This document shows positions 37,540 through 46,493 of a stretch of DNA of 64,000 nt, one piece after another (the first letter of the stretch is position 1; every line of letters begins with the position of its first letter). The stretch is taken from NCBI RefSeq assembly GCF_026262505.1, contig NC_067205.1, forward strand, positions 7,440,001 to 7,504,000, in the 5' to 3' direction. The DNA comes from Trichomonas vaginalis G3 (taxonomy: Eukaryota; Parabasalia; Trichomonadida; Trichomonadidae). Both the position numbers and the translations under genes were made by a program. The notes beneath the pieces are model-generated. The model searched no databases. It worked only from the letters and a program-made list of their open reading frames with translations, and was not told the origin of the DNA.

Positions 37540-39256
37540 TGAAGGAAAAAAAGAGTTAAAAAACTCAGTCAGGAAGAAAGTAAAGCTTGGTACGAGTGGG
37601 TTCTATTATGACACATAAATCCAACTATTCTATATTTTTACCCATATGAAATGTACGCCGCTCAGAATATAACGCCAACAGTTTTGGATGCCATGAACGG
37701 AAATGTTTCCGAATGGTATAACGAATGCGACAATGTCATTAGAAGGTCAGAAATAGTCCTGAACTTACGAATATACAACTGCTGTTTCTTATGGAAACGT
37801 AGGTGAGTTTGGAGAAGGTTCTTCAACAACAGTAGATATTGCTTGCGACAGGTTTCATATTATTTCTATTGACAACTCTTTCTTATACGTGGAACAAGAC
37901 ATTGAAATAAAACCTTCTGCCAAGTTGTCTGACAAGAAAGGTTGCAATGGAATTTTCTATGTCGGATACCAATATGCTCCAGAAGTTTTCATGGATATAA
38001 GATATATTTCTAACTCTGACTTAGTTCAAACAGTAACATGGGCAAACTATGAATGGTTCGCTTTGAGAAACTCAGTACAACCACAAGCTAGAGAACAAAC
38101 AGACCAGTATGCAAATATTGAAAAAATAAGAAGACTTGACCCTAACGTTCCAGGAGTTTATGTTAACCTTTCTGGTTCAGATGGAACTGCTGCCACTAAA
38201 GTAAAACTGAAACTTAAGTTCCTTTGTCATCTTTCCTCATCTTCAGGTTTTTAAGATACTTGCCAAACTGGGCAGGAAAAATTTCTATCGAACTTACTCC
38301 AAGCAAAAATAACTTAGTCATTGCACCAACACAAGACCCATTCACTCTTACAGACTAAAGGGAACAAATCAAACGTCATTCGCCGAATTTTGCAAAGACA
38401 AAGTTGACTTAGACTTTGGTTTCTCAAACTTCAACAATGAAGTAAACTATTATTTCAATGCTGCTGGAACTGCTTGGGACCCGGTTAAGTTCACATGCGA
38501 AAAAGTTTGAATGCAAGAGAATAGAAAGCAGACTTGCAGTCTATATGTTGGACCCAGATATTTCAAATGCTTTAGCTGCCAAATATATTGCAGTTCCACT
38601 TTATGTTCCCTATACACCAAATATCTGTCAAAAGACTTTGCAGGTGAAGTTGGAAACCAAAGTGCTGACCCAGGTGCAAGAACAGATATTGCCTTAACAA
38701 CTGCAATGAAACATGCAGATACTATGTTGTACTGTTCAGACGAACTATAAATGACTATTCTTGTTTCTACAACCCTGGTATTAAATATCATATAAACATA
38801 GATGACAAATATTATCCAAGAGAAGAATATTCTACAGTTGAAGATATGAGGTCATACAACTTGACATTAGATGCTATGAACTTTAACAACAACTTCACAA
38901 CAACCATTAACCCTGAAATGCAAAATTCTATTATGCCATATGTGAAAGTATGGACTCATACAGGAGGTCAAAAAATTCAATATACAAACGGAGACCGTTC
39001 AAACTTTTGGCTTGGCATTCCATTTGCTGACTCAGAAGACTTTATGGGTGGTATTTCAACTATTGGTACAGTTCAAATACAATATACTGGTGACAGAGAC
39101 GGTCCAGATGAATTGAGAGCAAAGAAGTTTACCAAACCAATAGCACTTTTCACGGAAGATGCTCTTTTGAAGATTCGTTCGATGAAACCTGCTGGGGCTC
39201 CTCAGATTGGCATAACGACAGCTTCCATCGAGCAGATTTTGGCAGCAGGTCAGTAA
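37540..39256 (+). CDS. Major capsid protein (double-jelly-roll type) of C, broken
   Basis: Coding-like over about 1.7 kb with roughly four or more breaks. Beta-rich stretches: FYVGYQYAPEVFMDIRYISN, WANYEWFALRNSVQPQ, MPYVKVWTHTGGQKIQYTNG and a C-terminal IGTVQIQYTGDRDGPDELR strand plus tail. These parallel A's capsid end (VTVQVKAYPIIQGENDTY) and its size. Placed as usual before minor capsid and helicase/ATPase genes. Confidence 0.6.
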
Positions 39257-39569
39257 GTTGTTCTTGAACTGACTTCTCACCATCGTAAATAGTTATGACA
39301 CCTGTTTTGACATAATATTGTATTATAAACTTTCCTTTAGTAATATCGGTCAGTTTTGAAGTTATATTTTTGTCTGCTTCAAGAACTTTCACCATTTCAG
39401 TTATACCAACTTTCTTTGCTTTATGAAAATATTTAGGTTCAGCAAAGACTGCTATTCTATAACATTTTCCATTGTTTGTGTAAAGAACTATTCTGTCAAT
39501 GTATTTGTATTGTTTGTGAGTATAAACTTTGTTTTGCTTCAATTCAAAGAGATATCCGAATACGTCCAT
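39150..39569 (-). CDS. 139-codon protein of C, unknown
   Basis: Intact; its 3' part overlaps the capsid end by about 100 bp on the other strand. FGYLFELKQNKVYTHKQYKY, CYRIAVFAEPKYFHKAKKVG and GKFIIQYYVKTGVITIYDGE. Beta-rich, basic. Start codon faces that of the CCG gene over 18 bp. Not recognised. Confidence 0.45.
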   Translation of the reverse strand: MDVFGYLFELKQNKVYTHKQYKYIDRIVLYTNNGKCYRIAVFAEPKYFHKAKKVGITEMVKVLEADKNITSKLTDITKGKFIIQYYVKTGVITIYDGEKSVQEQLTDLLPKSARWKLSLCQSEEPQQVSSNESSKEHLP

Positions 39570-39587
39570 CTTTTTATTCTAAGTAAA
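39570..39587. promoter_or_regulatory. 18-bp bidirectional start region (C, CCG gene)
   Basis: CTTTTTATTCTAAGTAAA separates two divergent ATGs (39569 minus, 39588 plus). Same form as 55856-55873. Confidence 0.6.
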
Positions 39588-40136
39588 ATGTCATTTCCGA
39601 AAAATAGAAGCGTAAGTGTTTCAAAAGGTTTAATGGCGGTGGCAGATGTGAAGTTAAATTCACCAACTCAAACAAACAGTCAAAGTGTTATTGTCAATGT
39701 CAAAGACAGAGATGTTGAAATGGGGAAACCATACGAAGACGAAGATGGTATAACAATAGTTCCTGTAAAAGAACAACCAACATATCCTGAAGTTAACAGA
39801 GACTTAAGTTCTGTTGCAGATATTCGAAACGACTACCAACAACTGAAAGACAAACTTAAAACTCAGGAGAAGATTTGTCAAGCTTTAGGTATAATGTTAA
39901 ACTTGGTCGAACACAACCCTGTAAAAGTGAACTCATATGTCATTGCACCTCATGAAGTTTTGAAAGAACTATTGAAACTTTTGACAGAGGCAGACGATAT
40001 AAACATCAAAGAAATAGAACCCGACATTAGTTGCTGTGGTGTTTCATATAATGTCATTGACAAGATATACGTTATGAAAGGAGGTGAAACGTTGAACTTA
40101 AAATATAGTTTCCCAGACGTTATTAAAAATATTTGA
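39588..40136 (+). CDS. CCG-motif core protein of C
   Basis: 182 codons, intact; ATG chosen at the end of the 18-bp spacer. N-terminal half is charged and disordered-looking (VIVNVKDRDVEMGKPYEDED); the C-terminal half carries VIAPHEVLKELLKLLTEADD, then EPDISCCGVSYNVIDKIYVM and GGETLNLKYSF. Single-copy in A, B and C, the best-preserved member being this one. Two adjacent Cys in a beta context could bind metal or form disulphides. Unknown family. Confidence 0.6.
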   Translation: MSFPKNRSVSVSKGLMAVADVKLNSPTQTNSQSVIVNVKDRDVEMGKPYEDEDGITIVPVKEQPTYPEVNRDLSSVADIRNDYQQLKDKLKTQEKICQALGIMLNLVEHNPVKVNSYVIAPHEVLKELLKLLTEADDINIKEIEPDISCCGVSYNVIDKIYVMKGGETLNLKYSFPDVIKNI

Positions 40137-40174
40137 CGACCACAACATTTCATTAAAATTTATTTGCTAAGTAA

Positions 40175-40980
40175 ATGGCAGAAGACATAATGGTTTATAC
40201 TATTACGACTAAAAACCCTGAGTCATATAATTCTATAACAACAAACTTACAAAGTCCTCAAGGACGATATTGTAAACTAACCTTAAACACAATGACGACT
40301 AAAGCCTGTTTTGCTCTTTTGACACCAGAAGACTTTATGTTGTGAATGGTAAAAAATACTCCTTTGAAGATACTTACTCAGATATACCACCAACAGGTTT
40401 TGTTGACTTATTTAATACTTTAAGTACGGGTGTAACATGTGCTGCAACTAGAGCAGGTTTCATTATGTTTGGATGTCCGACTGAGTTTACTATAAACGAT
40501 ATGAGCTATAATACAAAACTTATTTCTGGTTTTTACTACCAACAGTTTCCTATAACAGGAAAAGGTGTCATACAAGGAATGTCTATTCCATTGACTTTAA
40601 GTACACCTATTTTATATATTGTTTCAAACTTAGGTTCAAAGTGTTATTCGAATGTCGACAGAAACTATTATGACCAAAAGATACTTATGCGTATAAACAA
40701 TACTTTCTCTGCTGGTTTGCCTATTGTTCATTCGAATGCAGAATTTTCAACCTTAGTGAACTCAAACACTTTGGCAAGTATAACGTTGACATTAGTTGAC
40801 GCAAACTTTGTTCCTGTAAAACTTTTATGTCCTATGTATTTGTCAATGACGGCAGAAAGTTTCGAATTGGAAGATGCAACTGGTGAAAGTATTGTATTAC
40901 AAGAACAACTTCAACAACAAATAGCTCAAGAACAACAAATGCAACAAATGGAACAAATGCAACAACAAAGTCAAGAATAA
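40175..40980 (+). CDS. Minor structural (penton-like candidate) protein of C, broken
   Basis: About 268 codons with about one break. Opening VYTITTKNPESYNSITTNLQ, core FGCPTEFTINDMSYN, QFPITGKGVIQGMSIPLTLS, and the family end ASITLTLVDANFVPVKLLCP followed by a Gln-rich tail. It corresponds to B's 27731-28505 pair and A's 5530-6239. Beta-rich and of plausible size for a single jelly roll plus extensions. Assignment by pattern and neighbourhood. Confidence 0.5.
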
Positions 40981-41009
40981 AAAAATATTATTTTTTTATT
41001 TTTATAAAA

Positions 41010-42152
41010 ATGTACAGAATAGATGTTTCAGATTTTTATGACTTCCAAGCATTCAGAAATATGTGTCCATTTAGAGACTATAACAAAGCAGTCGAGAATT
41101 TGAAACGTTTAGTCATTTATGTCGACTCTGCCCCAGAATGTTATGTCATGAAAGAATGGGATGTTGTCTTTAACAAACCAAGAGCAACAATAGTGTCTGA
41201 ACAAGAATGTAGACAGAAACTTAAGAAAATAAAAGTCGTCCAAGTTGGCATGAAGATGTTAGATGCTTGGGATATCTTATTGTCAAAACTTGAAGATTTT
41301 TCAGTTCGTGGTATAAAGTTCTATACACCATCTCCAAACTTCTATTCTATCTTCACTGGATATAAATACGAACAAGTAGAATGGAAAGAAAATGTTATAG
41401 AAGCTTGGTTAGACCATGTCAAAGAAATTATATGCAATGGAAACGAAAGAGTCTATGAGTATATCTTATGTTGGTTTGCAAACATCTTACAACATCCAAG
41501 TGCTAAAAATGAAACTGCTCTCATTATAATTGGAAAACAAGGAACAGGTAAGAACACATTCTTTACAGATATCTTATGCAAACTGTTAGAAGGTTATTCG
41601 AACCCTAATATGACAAACTTAGAAAACATCTGCGGTAAATTTAACTCTTCAATAGAGAATATGAAACTTATAGTATGTAACGAACTTCAAAGTATAGATA
41701 CAACAAAAGTTTTGAACTCAGATGCTTTGAAGAGTCTTATAACAGACAAAGTTGGAGTTGTTGAAAGAAAGTATAAAGACCAAAGAGTTTGTGAAAATGT
41801 TGCAAACTTCATTATGGTTTCAAACAATGCTGTTCCGATGAAGTTAGAAAGTTCTGACAGAAGATATGTAGTTGTCAGAACGTCAGATTCTCATATGCAA
41901 GATACAGAATATTTTGACGCTTTGTCAGAAAGTTTGACATCTGACTTTTACAACCACTTGTTCTCATATTTCATGACATTAGATATTTCTAAGTTCAATC
42001 CAAGACAAATTCCACATACCGAAGAGAGACAAACATTGTTAGAAGCAAACAAGAGTGTATATGAACTGTTCATAGATGAAACTGACTTTGAGTGTTTAGA
42101 TGAAAGGTCATTGTACGATTCGTATAAACATATTGTCAATATGGTTATATGA
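41010..42152 (+). CDS. Superfamily 3 helicase of C
   Basis: 380 codons, open; coding similarity continues slightly past the stop. Walker A IIGKQGTGKNTFFTDILC (about residue 175), Walker B KLIVCNELQ, sensor ANFIMVSNNAVPMKLESSDR. Clear relative of the C-terminal two-thirds of A's PrimPol-helicase (HPSAKNETALIIIG matches HPGIKNETAIILKG) without the primase half. C thus combines an SF3 helicase with a PolB. The start follows TTTTTTTATTTTTATAAAA. Confidence 0.82.
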   Translation: MYRIDVSDFYDFQAFRNMCPFRDYNKAVENLKRLVIYVDSAPECYVMKEWDVVFNKPRATIVSEQECRQKLKKIKVVQVGMKMLDAWDILLSKLEDFSVRGIKFYTPSPNFYSIFTGYKYEQVEWKENVIEAWLDHVKEIICNGNERVYEYILCWFANILQHPSAKNETALIIIGKQGTGKNTFFTDILCKLLEGYSNPNMTNLENICGKFNSSIENMKLIVCNELQSIDTTKVLNSDALKSLITDKVGVVERKYKDQRVCENVANFIMVSNNAVPMKLESSDRRYVVVRTSDSHMQDTEYFDALSESLTSDFYNHLFSYFMTLDISKFNPRQIPHTEERQTLLEANKSVYELFIDETDFECLDERSLYDSYKHIVNMVI

Positions 42153-42278
42153 CAGCGTCTAAACGAACATTCTTGGCAAATGTCAAAAGTCTTTTAGACG
42201 TACAGAATGGTGTATATACAAAGAAAAATTTTTCTGAGTAAATTTTAAAAAAAAATATTTTTTTATCCGATAGAAAAG

Positions 42279-42697
42279 ATGACAAAATTCATCTCAGTAA
42301 ACAAGTACATGTCAGGACTTAAAGAAGAACTAGACCCATTCACATATTTGAATGTTTACTTCTACCATTTTGAAAAGTCTACATTTGACAAAGTTTGGAA
42401 CATCGAACCAGTTAAGTTTGCTATTGTGACTAAAATGGTGCGAAATTTGAAGACTTAGACATAGAAGGTTTGTTAACAGTCAAAGAAAGTTTTGACAGAA
42501 GGTTTTCAAACCTTAAAGAAGGCAAAGCATACAAACTTGTTATACCTTATGAACCAAAGAAGACAGACGACTATGAATATTATGAGTCTAAAGTTGTAGA
42601 AGTTCAAGGTAAATTGGGTAAAAAGATTTTAGAGTCTAAGCCGGTGTTTGCTCCTAAAGAGGAAGAGAACATTGACATTGACCCAGAAATGTTCTAA
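42279..42697 (+). CDS. Small conserved replication-side protein of C, broken
   Basis: About 138 codons, about one break. FISVNKYMSGLKEELDPFTY, LVIPYEPKKTDDYEYYESK and an acidic tail NIDIDPEMF; the tail resembles that of B's 157-codon gene (EEIDPEAI). ATG follows TTTTTTTATCCGATAGAAAAG. Function unknown; it follows the helicase. Confidence 0.4.
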
Positions 42698-42717
42698 AAA
42701 TAAAATTTTATTTTTAC
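42698..42717. terminator. Palindromic 3' end signal between convergent genes
   Basis: AAAATAAAATTTTATTTTTA between two converging genes reads AAAATAAA on both strands, so it could supply a polyadenylation/termination word to each. Similar AAAAATAAA/TTTATTTTT words follow many stops here. Confidence 0.5.
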
Positions 42718-42763
42718 ATGTCAAATTTCTTTTTCTCTGGCTCTGGTTCTTTCTTCTCTTCTT

Positions 42764-43159
42764 CTACTTTTTTTCTTTCTTTTCTCTCTTCTTCTTCTCT
42801 GGTGGAGTTATGTCAAACTTCTCAGAACCATATTTTTGTAAAAGTTCTTTGTCCTTTAATAGCTCTTCTATTCTGTTTTCTATTTCATCTTCAAGAACAG
42901 CGCATGTGTCTTCTTTGCATTCTAAGAAGTTTTGTTGGACTTCATCTCTCCAAGAGGCGTCATCTCTGTCAACAAGTCTGTCATTGACAAATTTTAAGAC
43001 TGCTCTGCTTAATGTTTTATGGTTCTTGTCATATTCCCAGAAACAGAACTTTAGAACAAATTCCCCTTTCTTGTTTACACTATGTAAGATTTTATGGTCG
43101 ACAGATGTTTTGCTGTCGAAAAGCTTGTCTCGAATATAGATAGCGAAATCGCTAGACAT
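42764..43159 (-). CDS. 131-codon Lys/Glu-rich protein of C, unknown
   Basis: SSDFAIYIRDKLFDSKTSVD, a beta core FVLKFCFWEYDKNHKTLSRA, then an acidic helix (LEDEIENRIEELLKDKELLQ) and a Lys/Glu tail. Diverges from the packaging ATPase over 36 bp, which looks like two of the 18-bp start regions back to back. Not recognised. Confidence 0.5.
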   Translation of the reverse strand: MSSDFAIYIRDKLFDSKTSVDHKILHSVNKKGEFVLKFCFWEYDKNHKTLSRAVLKFVNDRLVDRDDASWRDEVQQNFLECKEDTCAVLEDEIENRIEELLKDKELLQKYGSEKFDITPPEKKKREKKEKK

Positions 43160-43195
43160 TTTCTAAAAGATAAAATTTTTAATTTTTCTAAAAAT
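43160..43195. promoter_or_regulatory. Double start region between divergent genes (C)
   Basis: TTTCTAAAAGATAAAATT followed by TTTAATTTTTCTAAAAAT: 36 bp, resembling two copies of the 18-bp spacer, between a minus ATG at 43159 and the ATPase ATG at 43196. Confidence 0.5.
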
Positions 43196-44071
43196 ATGTT
43201 AGAAAAAAAGTTTGCTGACATTGACAAAAAATTTGAGAATGTTTTAAATAAGAACAAGAGGAAGTTAGAAAATGCTCAGATAAAACCCATACATGACAAG
43301 TTCTTATTTGCTCAGAATGGTATAACAGGTCTAATTGCACCACCTGGGTCGGGTAAGACTTTCACTTATCTTAAAATGGCTGCACAACAACAAGAACTAG
43401 ATGAGAAGAACCCATTCTATGAGTTAGTAGTCATTTGTAGTACTTCTGGTCAATTTGACCAAACCGTAAATTCGTTCAAAGATATTATAAAGAAGTCTAA
43501 GTTAGTATGTATAAAGGATACTGAGTTGTTAGATTGGATAAAGAAGTACCAAAGAAGAGTTTTGAAGTATAATGCTATAAATGAGTATGTCAATTCGAAG
43601 TTTAAAGACCCAAATGAGGAAATGCAGAGAATATTAGAGAAGAAACACTTCAGAAACAAACAGAAAGAGATAGAATACATTTCGAAGAAATTGCAATCTT
43701 ACGATTGGAAGACTTACCCTCACAGATGTCTTCTTATCTTAGATGATTTCGCCTCTCATCCTTTGTTAAAGAATAGAGAACAAGACATGTGTCGAATTCT
43801 TAAGAAGCTCAGACACTTTAACATTTCAGTTGTCATTTGTGTACAGACAGCCAAGAGTTTAAGTAAGGATGTTAAAAGAATACTTACTGACATTATACTT
43901 TTCCCCGGATTGTCCGAAGACGATTTCATGGAACTTATGAAAGAGTCCATGGCAGGTAAGTTTGACAGACATGAACTATGGGAGAAGTACAAAGTCATAC
44001 AAGACCCTCATACTTCTTTCAGAATTCATATCTACGCAAACAAAGTTCAAATTGTAAAAAGTCAAGCTTGA
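43196..44071 (+). CDS. Genome-packaging ATPase of C (A32/FtsK-HerA type)
   Basis: 291 codons, intact, start at the ATG after the AT spacer (an in-frame ATG at 43094 lies inside the opposite gene). Walker A LIAPPGSGKTFTYLKMA, Walker B CLLILDDFASH, then LRHFNISVVICVQTAKSLSK and DIILFPGLSEDD. Aligns over its length with B's ATPase, including YQRRVLKYNAINEYV versus YIRRKRKYYAIVEFI. Packages element DNA into capsids. Confidence 0.88.
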   Translation: MLEKKFADIDKKFENVLNKNKRKLENAQIKPIHDKFLFAQNGITGLIAPPGSGKTFTYLKMAAQQQELDEKNPFYELVVICSTSGQFDQTVNSFKDIIKKSKLVCIKDTELLDWIKKYQRRVLKYNAINEYVNSKFKDPNEEMQRILEKKHFRNKQKEIEYISKKLQSYDWKTYPHRCLLILDDFASHPLLKNREQDMCRILKKLRHFNISVVICVQTAKSLSKDVKRILTDIILFPGLSEDDFMELMKESMAGKFDRHELWEKYKVIQDPHTSFRIHIYANKVQIVKSQA

Positions 44072-44169
44072 AAAATGTAAGTGTTTAGTCTTAGTCTGTT
44101 GTGGTTCTGCAGCTTTCGGTTCTTCTGGCTTTGGAAGGCATTCAGGAAGAGGAACTTCAGTCATCCGTT

Positions 44170-44466
44170 TGTGTCCTGTCGGAAGGAAAAATTTTTCCTG
44201 TCGGATGGAAGAACTTTTCCTGTCGGAAGGAAAAATTTTTTCTGTCGGAAGGAAAAACTTTTTCTGAAGTTCGACCAAAAAGTTCTCAATTTTCGAAAAT
44301 TTGAATGGTTTACGGACGGACAACAGGAAAAATTTTTCCTGTCGGAAGGAAAATTTTTTCCAGTTGTCGGGAAATTTTTTTCCTGTCGGAAGGAAGAGTT
44401 CTTCCTGTCGGAAGGAAATTTTTTTCCTGTCGGATGGAAGAGTTCTTCCTGTCGGAAGGAAGGACT
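44170..44466. repeat. Palindromic GGAAAAATTTTTCCTGTC array
   Basis: Nine or ten units of about 24 bp, CGGAAGGAAAAATTTTTCCTGT, in two blocks separated by unique sequence. Each unit is centred on a palindrome; some units have GGAAGAGTTCTTCC instead, keeping near-symmetry. Repetitive ORFs appear in several frames on both strands, so they are taken as shadows. Lies between the ATPase and a KilA-N gene. Confidence 0.8.
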
Positions 44467-44553
44467 CGGAATGCCAGAAGGATTTGACAAGGCAATTTAC
44501 CTTATAGAGCTACCTGAGCCATCTGAAGTCAAGCGTAAAAATAAAGAGTGCAT

Positions 44554-45392
44554 TTACCCTACTTGTTTGAAGTTGTCAAAATACTCTGTTATTTTTTCCT
44601 TTAACAATGGCAAATCTTCTTTGAAGGTAAGAATTGTACAACCTTTCATATCATAGTGTGTTTGAGGTAACGTATCTTGAACTATTTGTTTCACATCTTC
44701 ATTTGGGTCATTGAAATCGGTAAGTTTTCGCGATAGAACCAATTTCTGTCAGATTTGTAAATCTTAGCAAGGTCGTAAAAGCTTTTGTTGTTTCTTCTGA
44801 CTAAATGCAACATAACCATATCTTTATCTTCTTCATTTTCCATCTCTTCAGTATAAATCATATACTTATAGTTCTTTTCCTTACCTTTTGGTACCGAACG
44901 TGGTATTCTTTTCTGAATGCTTTTGTCTTTTGCTTCAAGCTTGTTTTCCATCTCTTCACGTTCTTGTCTATGAATTTCGTCAAGAAGTCTGTAAATATAA
45001 CAAGCATAACGAGGTGAAGCCCACATTGCAACAGCATTTACAAGAAGTCTATGTACATACCAACCTCTCAAACCATTTGGCAAATTTTTACGATTTTCAT
45101 AGAGTTTTGGCGACTGGGGTTTTTTACCTACTCGCTGTTCTTCACTGTTTTCAGAAAAAAGTATGTCTCGCTGTGCTTCGCTCAAAAGTTCTTGTGTGCT
45201 TTGGTTCCTAAACCAGTCTTTAGGAAGCTTAGTATCTGGAGCAAAACATGCTGTCAAAATACTTTGCATTTGGTACATATCGTCTTTGACCGAACGAATG
45301 AGACGTAACTGTTTGTTAAACTGAACCCACTCGTATTCTTCATTTATAGCTTCATGGACTATAACTGTTGTTGTGTTCTCTGTTGTTGACAT
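44554..45392 (-). CDS. KilA-N / Bro-type protein of C, broken
   Basis: Close relative of B's 20510-21337: MSTTENTTTVIVHEAINEEY, WFRNQSTQELLSEA, GWYVHRLLVNAVAMWASPRY, RSVPKGKEKNYKYMIY, LVRRNNKSFYDLAKIYKSDR. The start is at 45390-45392, after the TATGTAAAGACAG leader. A Lys/Pro/Ser insert (EEQRVGKKPQSPK) is duplicated in the fragment downstream. About one break. DNA-binding regulator by family. Confidence 0.75.
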
Positions 45393-45440
45393 ATCTGTCT
45401 TTACATACAAAATAAAAAAATAAATAAAAATAAAACTAAC

Positions 45441-45555
45441 TTTATTTTATTTATTTTGTATAAAAGATATGATTTCAGGGATTTTTTTTACGAAGTGCAA
45501 AAGTTCACTTCGTAAAAAATAACAGTTATATAATGAAATTTGGTCATTTTTTTCA
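45441..45555 (+). repeat. 115-bp direct repeat with hairpin, copy 1
   Basis: The same sequence is at 46131-46245. It contains a stem TTTTTTACGAAGTG...CACTTCGTAAAAAA with an eight-base loop. The two copies bracket a KilA-N gene fragment. Confidence 0.85.
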
Positions 45556-45600
45556 TGTCAGAAGACTCGAAGGTGCAACACTTCCAAAATACCGACGAAC

Positions 45601-46075
45601 TCAGAAGAGCAGCATGGCAGTATGTTCTTCACGATTTTCATGAGTTTTAGGCGACTGGGGTTTTTTACTTACTCGCTGTTCTTCACGATTTTCATGAGTT
45701 TTAGGCGACTGGGGTTTTTTACTTACTCGCTGTTCTTCACTGTTTTCATAGAGTTTTGGCGACCCCGAAAAAAGTCTGTCTCGCTGTGCTTCGCTCAAAA
45801 GTTCTTGTGTGCTTTGGTTTTTGAACCAATCGTCTGTATGTTTGGTATCTGAACGATGTAAAGTAAGCCCACATTGCAACTGCATTTACTAATAGTCTAT
45901 GTACATACCAACCTCTTAAATTTATTGGCAAATTTTTACGATTTTCGTACGGAATCTCTACCCTCGGTTTTTCGAGGGTAGCAAACATATGAGGAAACTC
46001 ATGATTTTTATACAGAATTCGGCAAAAATATATTTTAGGGTAGATGGTTAGATCTAACCTCATTTCTACCCTCAT
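45601..46075 (-). pseudogene. KilA-N/Bro gene fragment (duplicated segment)
   Basis: Partial copy of the neighbouring KilA-N gene: SWYVHRLL-type core (GWYVHRLLVNAVAMWA), KPRVEIPYENRKNLP and WFKNQSTQELLSEAQRD. Contains an in-frame 54-bp tandem repeat (45624-45740) encoding ENREEQRVSKKPQSPKTH. Flanked by a 115-bp direct repeat. Remnant within the virus-like element; several breaks. Confidence 0.6.
45624..45740. repeat. 54-bp tandem repeat in KilA-N fragment
   Basis: Two and a part copies (GTTCTTCACGATTTTCATGA at 45624 and 45678, partial at 45732). The period of 54 keeps the frame and adds 18 residues per unit. Confidence 0.8.
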
Positions 46076-46085
46076 TTCTACCCTC
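46030..46085. repeat. Palindromic GGTTAGATCTAACC site
   Basis: AGGGTAGATGGTTAGATCTA, then ACCTCATTTCTACCCTCATT and TTACCC-type words. This is the GGGTAGAAA variant of the site family, beside the end of the KilA-N fragment. Confidence 0.7.
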
Positions 46086-46130
46086 TTGAATTTTCATGAA
46101 TTTCCTTAAGATAGAAAAAATAAAGTTAGT

Positions 46131-46245
46131 TTTATTTTATTTATTTTGTATAAAAGATATGATTTCAGGGATTTTTTTTACGAAGTGCAAAAGTTCACTT
46201 CGTAAAAAATAACAGTTATATAATGAAATTTGGTCATTTTTTTCA
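46131..46245 (+). repeat. 115-bp direct repeat with hairpin, copy 2
   Basis: Same as 45441-45555, including the ACGAAGTG/CACTTCGT stem. Followed at once by a GGTGA palindromic site. Confidence 0.85.
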
Positions 46246-46257
46246 GCAAAAATATAT

Positions 46258-46312
46258 TTTAGGTGAAGAGGTGAGATTTCACCCGTTTTCTCACCTAATT
46301 TTTCACCCCAGT
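46258..46312. repeat. Palindromic GGTGA site
   Basis: AGGTGAAGAGGTGAGATTTC and ACCCGTTTTCTCACC: GGTGAAA variant, nearly the same as at 22145-22200. Confidence 0.7.
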
Positions 46313-46435
46313 TATTTTATAAGCGTTTTACATGGTAAACGTTATTTTTTAAATTTTGTGAAAACTCAACGGTTTGACACATGCCATATGCCATTTTACT
46401 CAGAATTTTGTTGCTGAATTCAATAAAAATATATT

Positions 46436-46492
46436 TTAGGTGAAGAGATGAGATCTCACCCGTTTTCTCACCTAATTTTTCACCCCAGTTAT
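46436..46492. repeat. Palindromic GGTGA site at the 3' end of the 304-codon gene
   Basis: AGGTGAAGAGATGAGATCTC, then ACCCGTTTTCTCACC. Same place relative to its gene as 22145-22200 in B. Confidence 0.7.
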
Positions 46493-46493
46493 T

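Noticed and set aside
42648-43139. Plus-strand Phe/Ser/Leu-rich ORF of 163 codons
   Set aside because: Antisense of the Lys/Glu-rich 131-codon gene; no leader, biased composition typical of a shadow.
44161-44507. Multiple ORFs on both strands with repeated FPSDRKN or SCRKE motifs
   Set aside because: Shadows of the palindromic 24-bp array; the same content appears in several frames on both strands.
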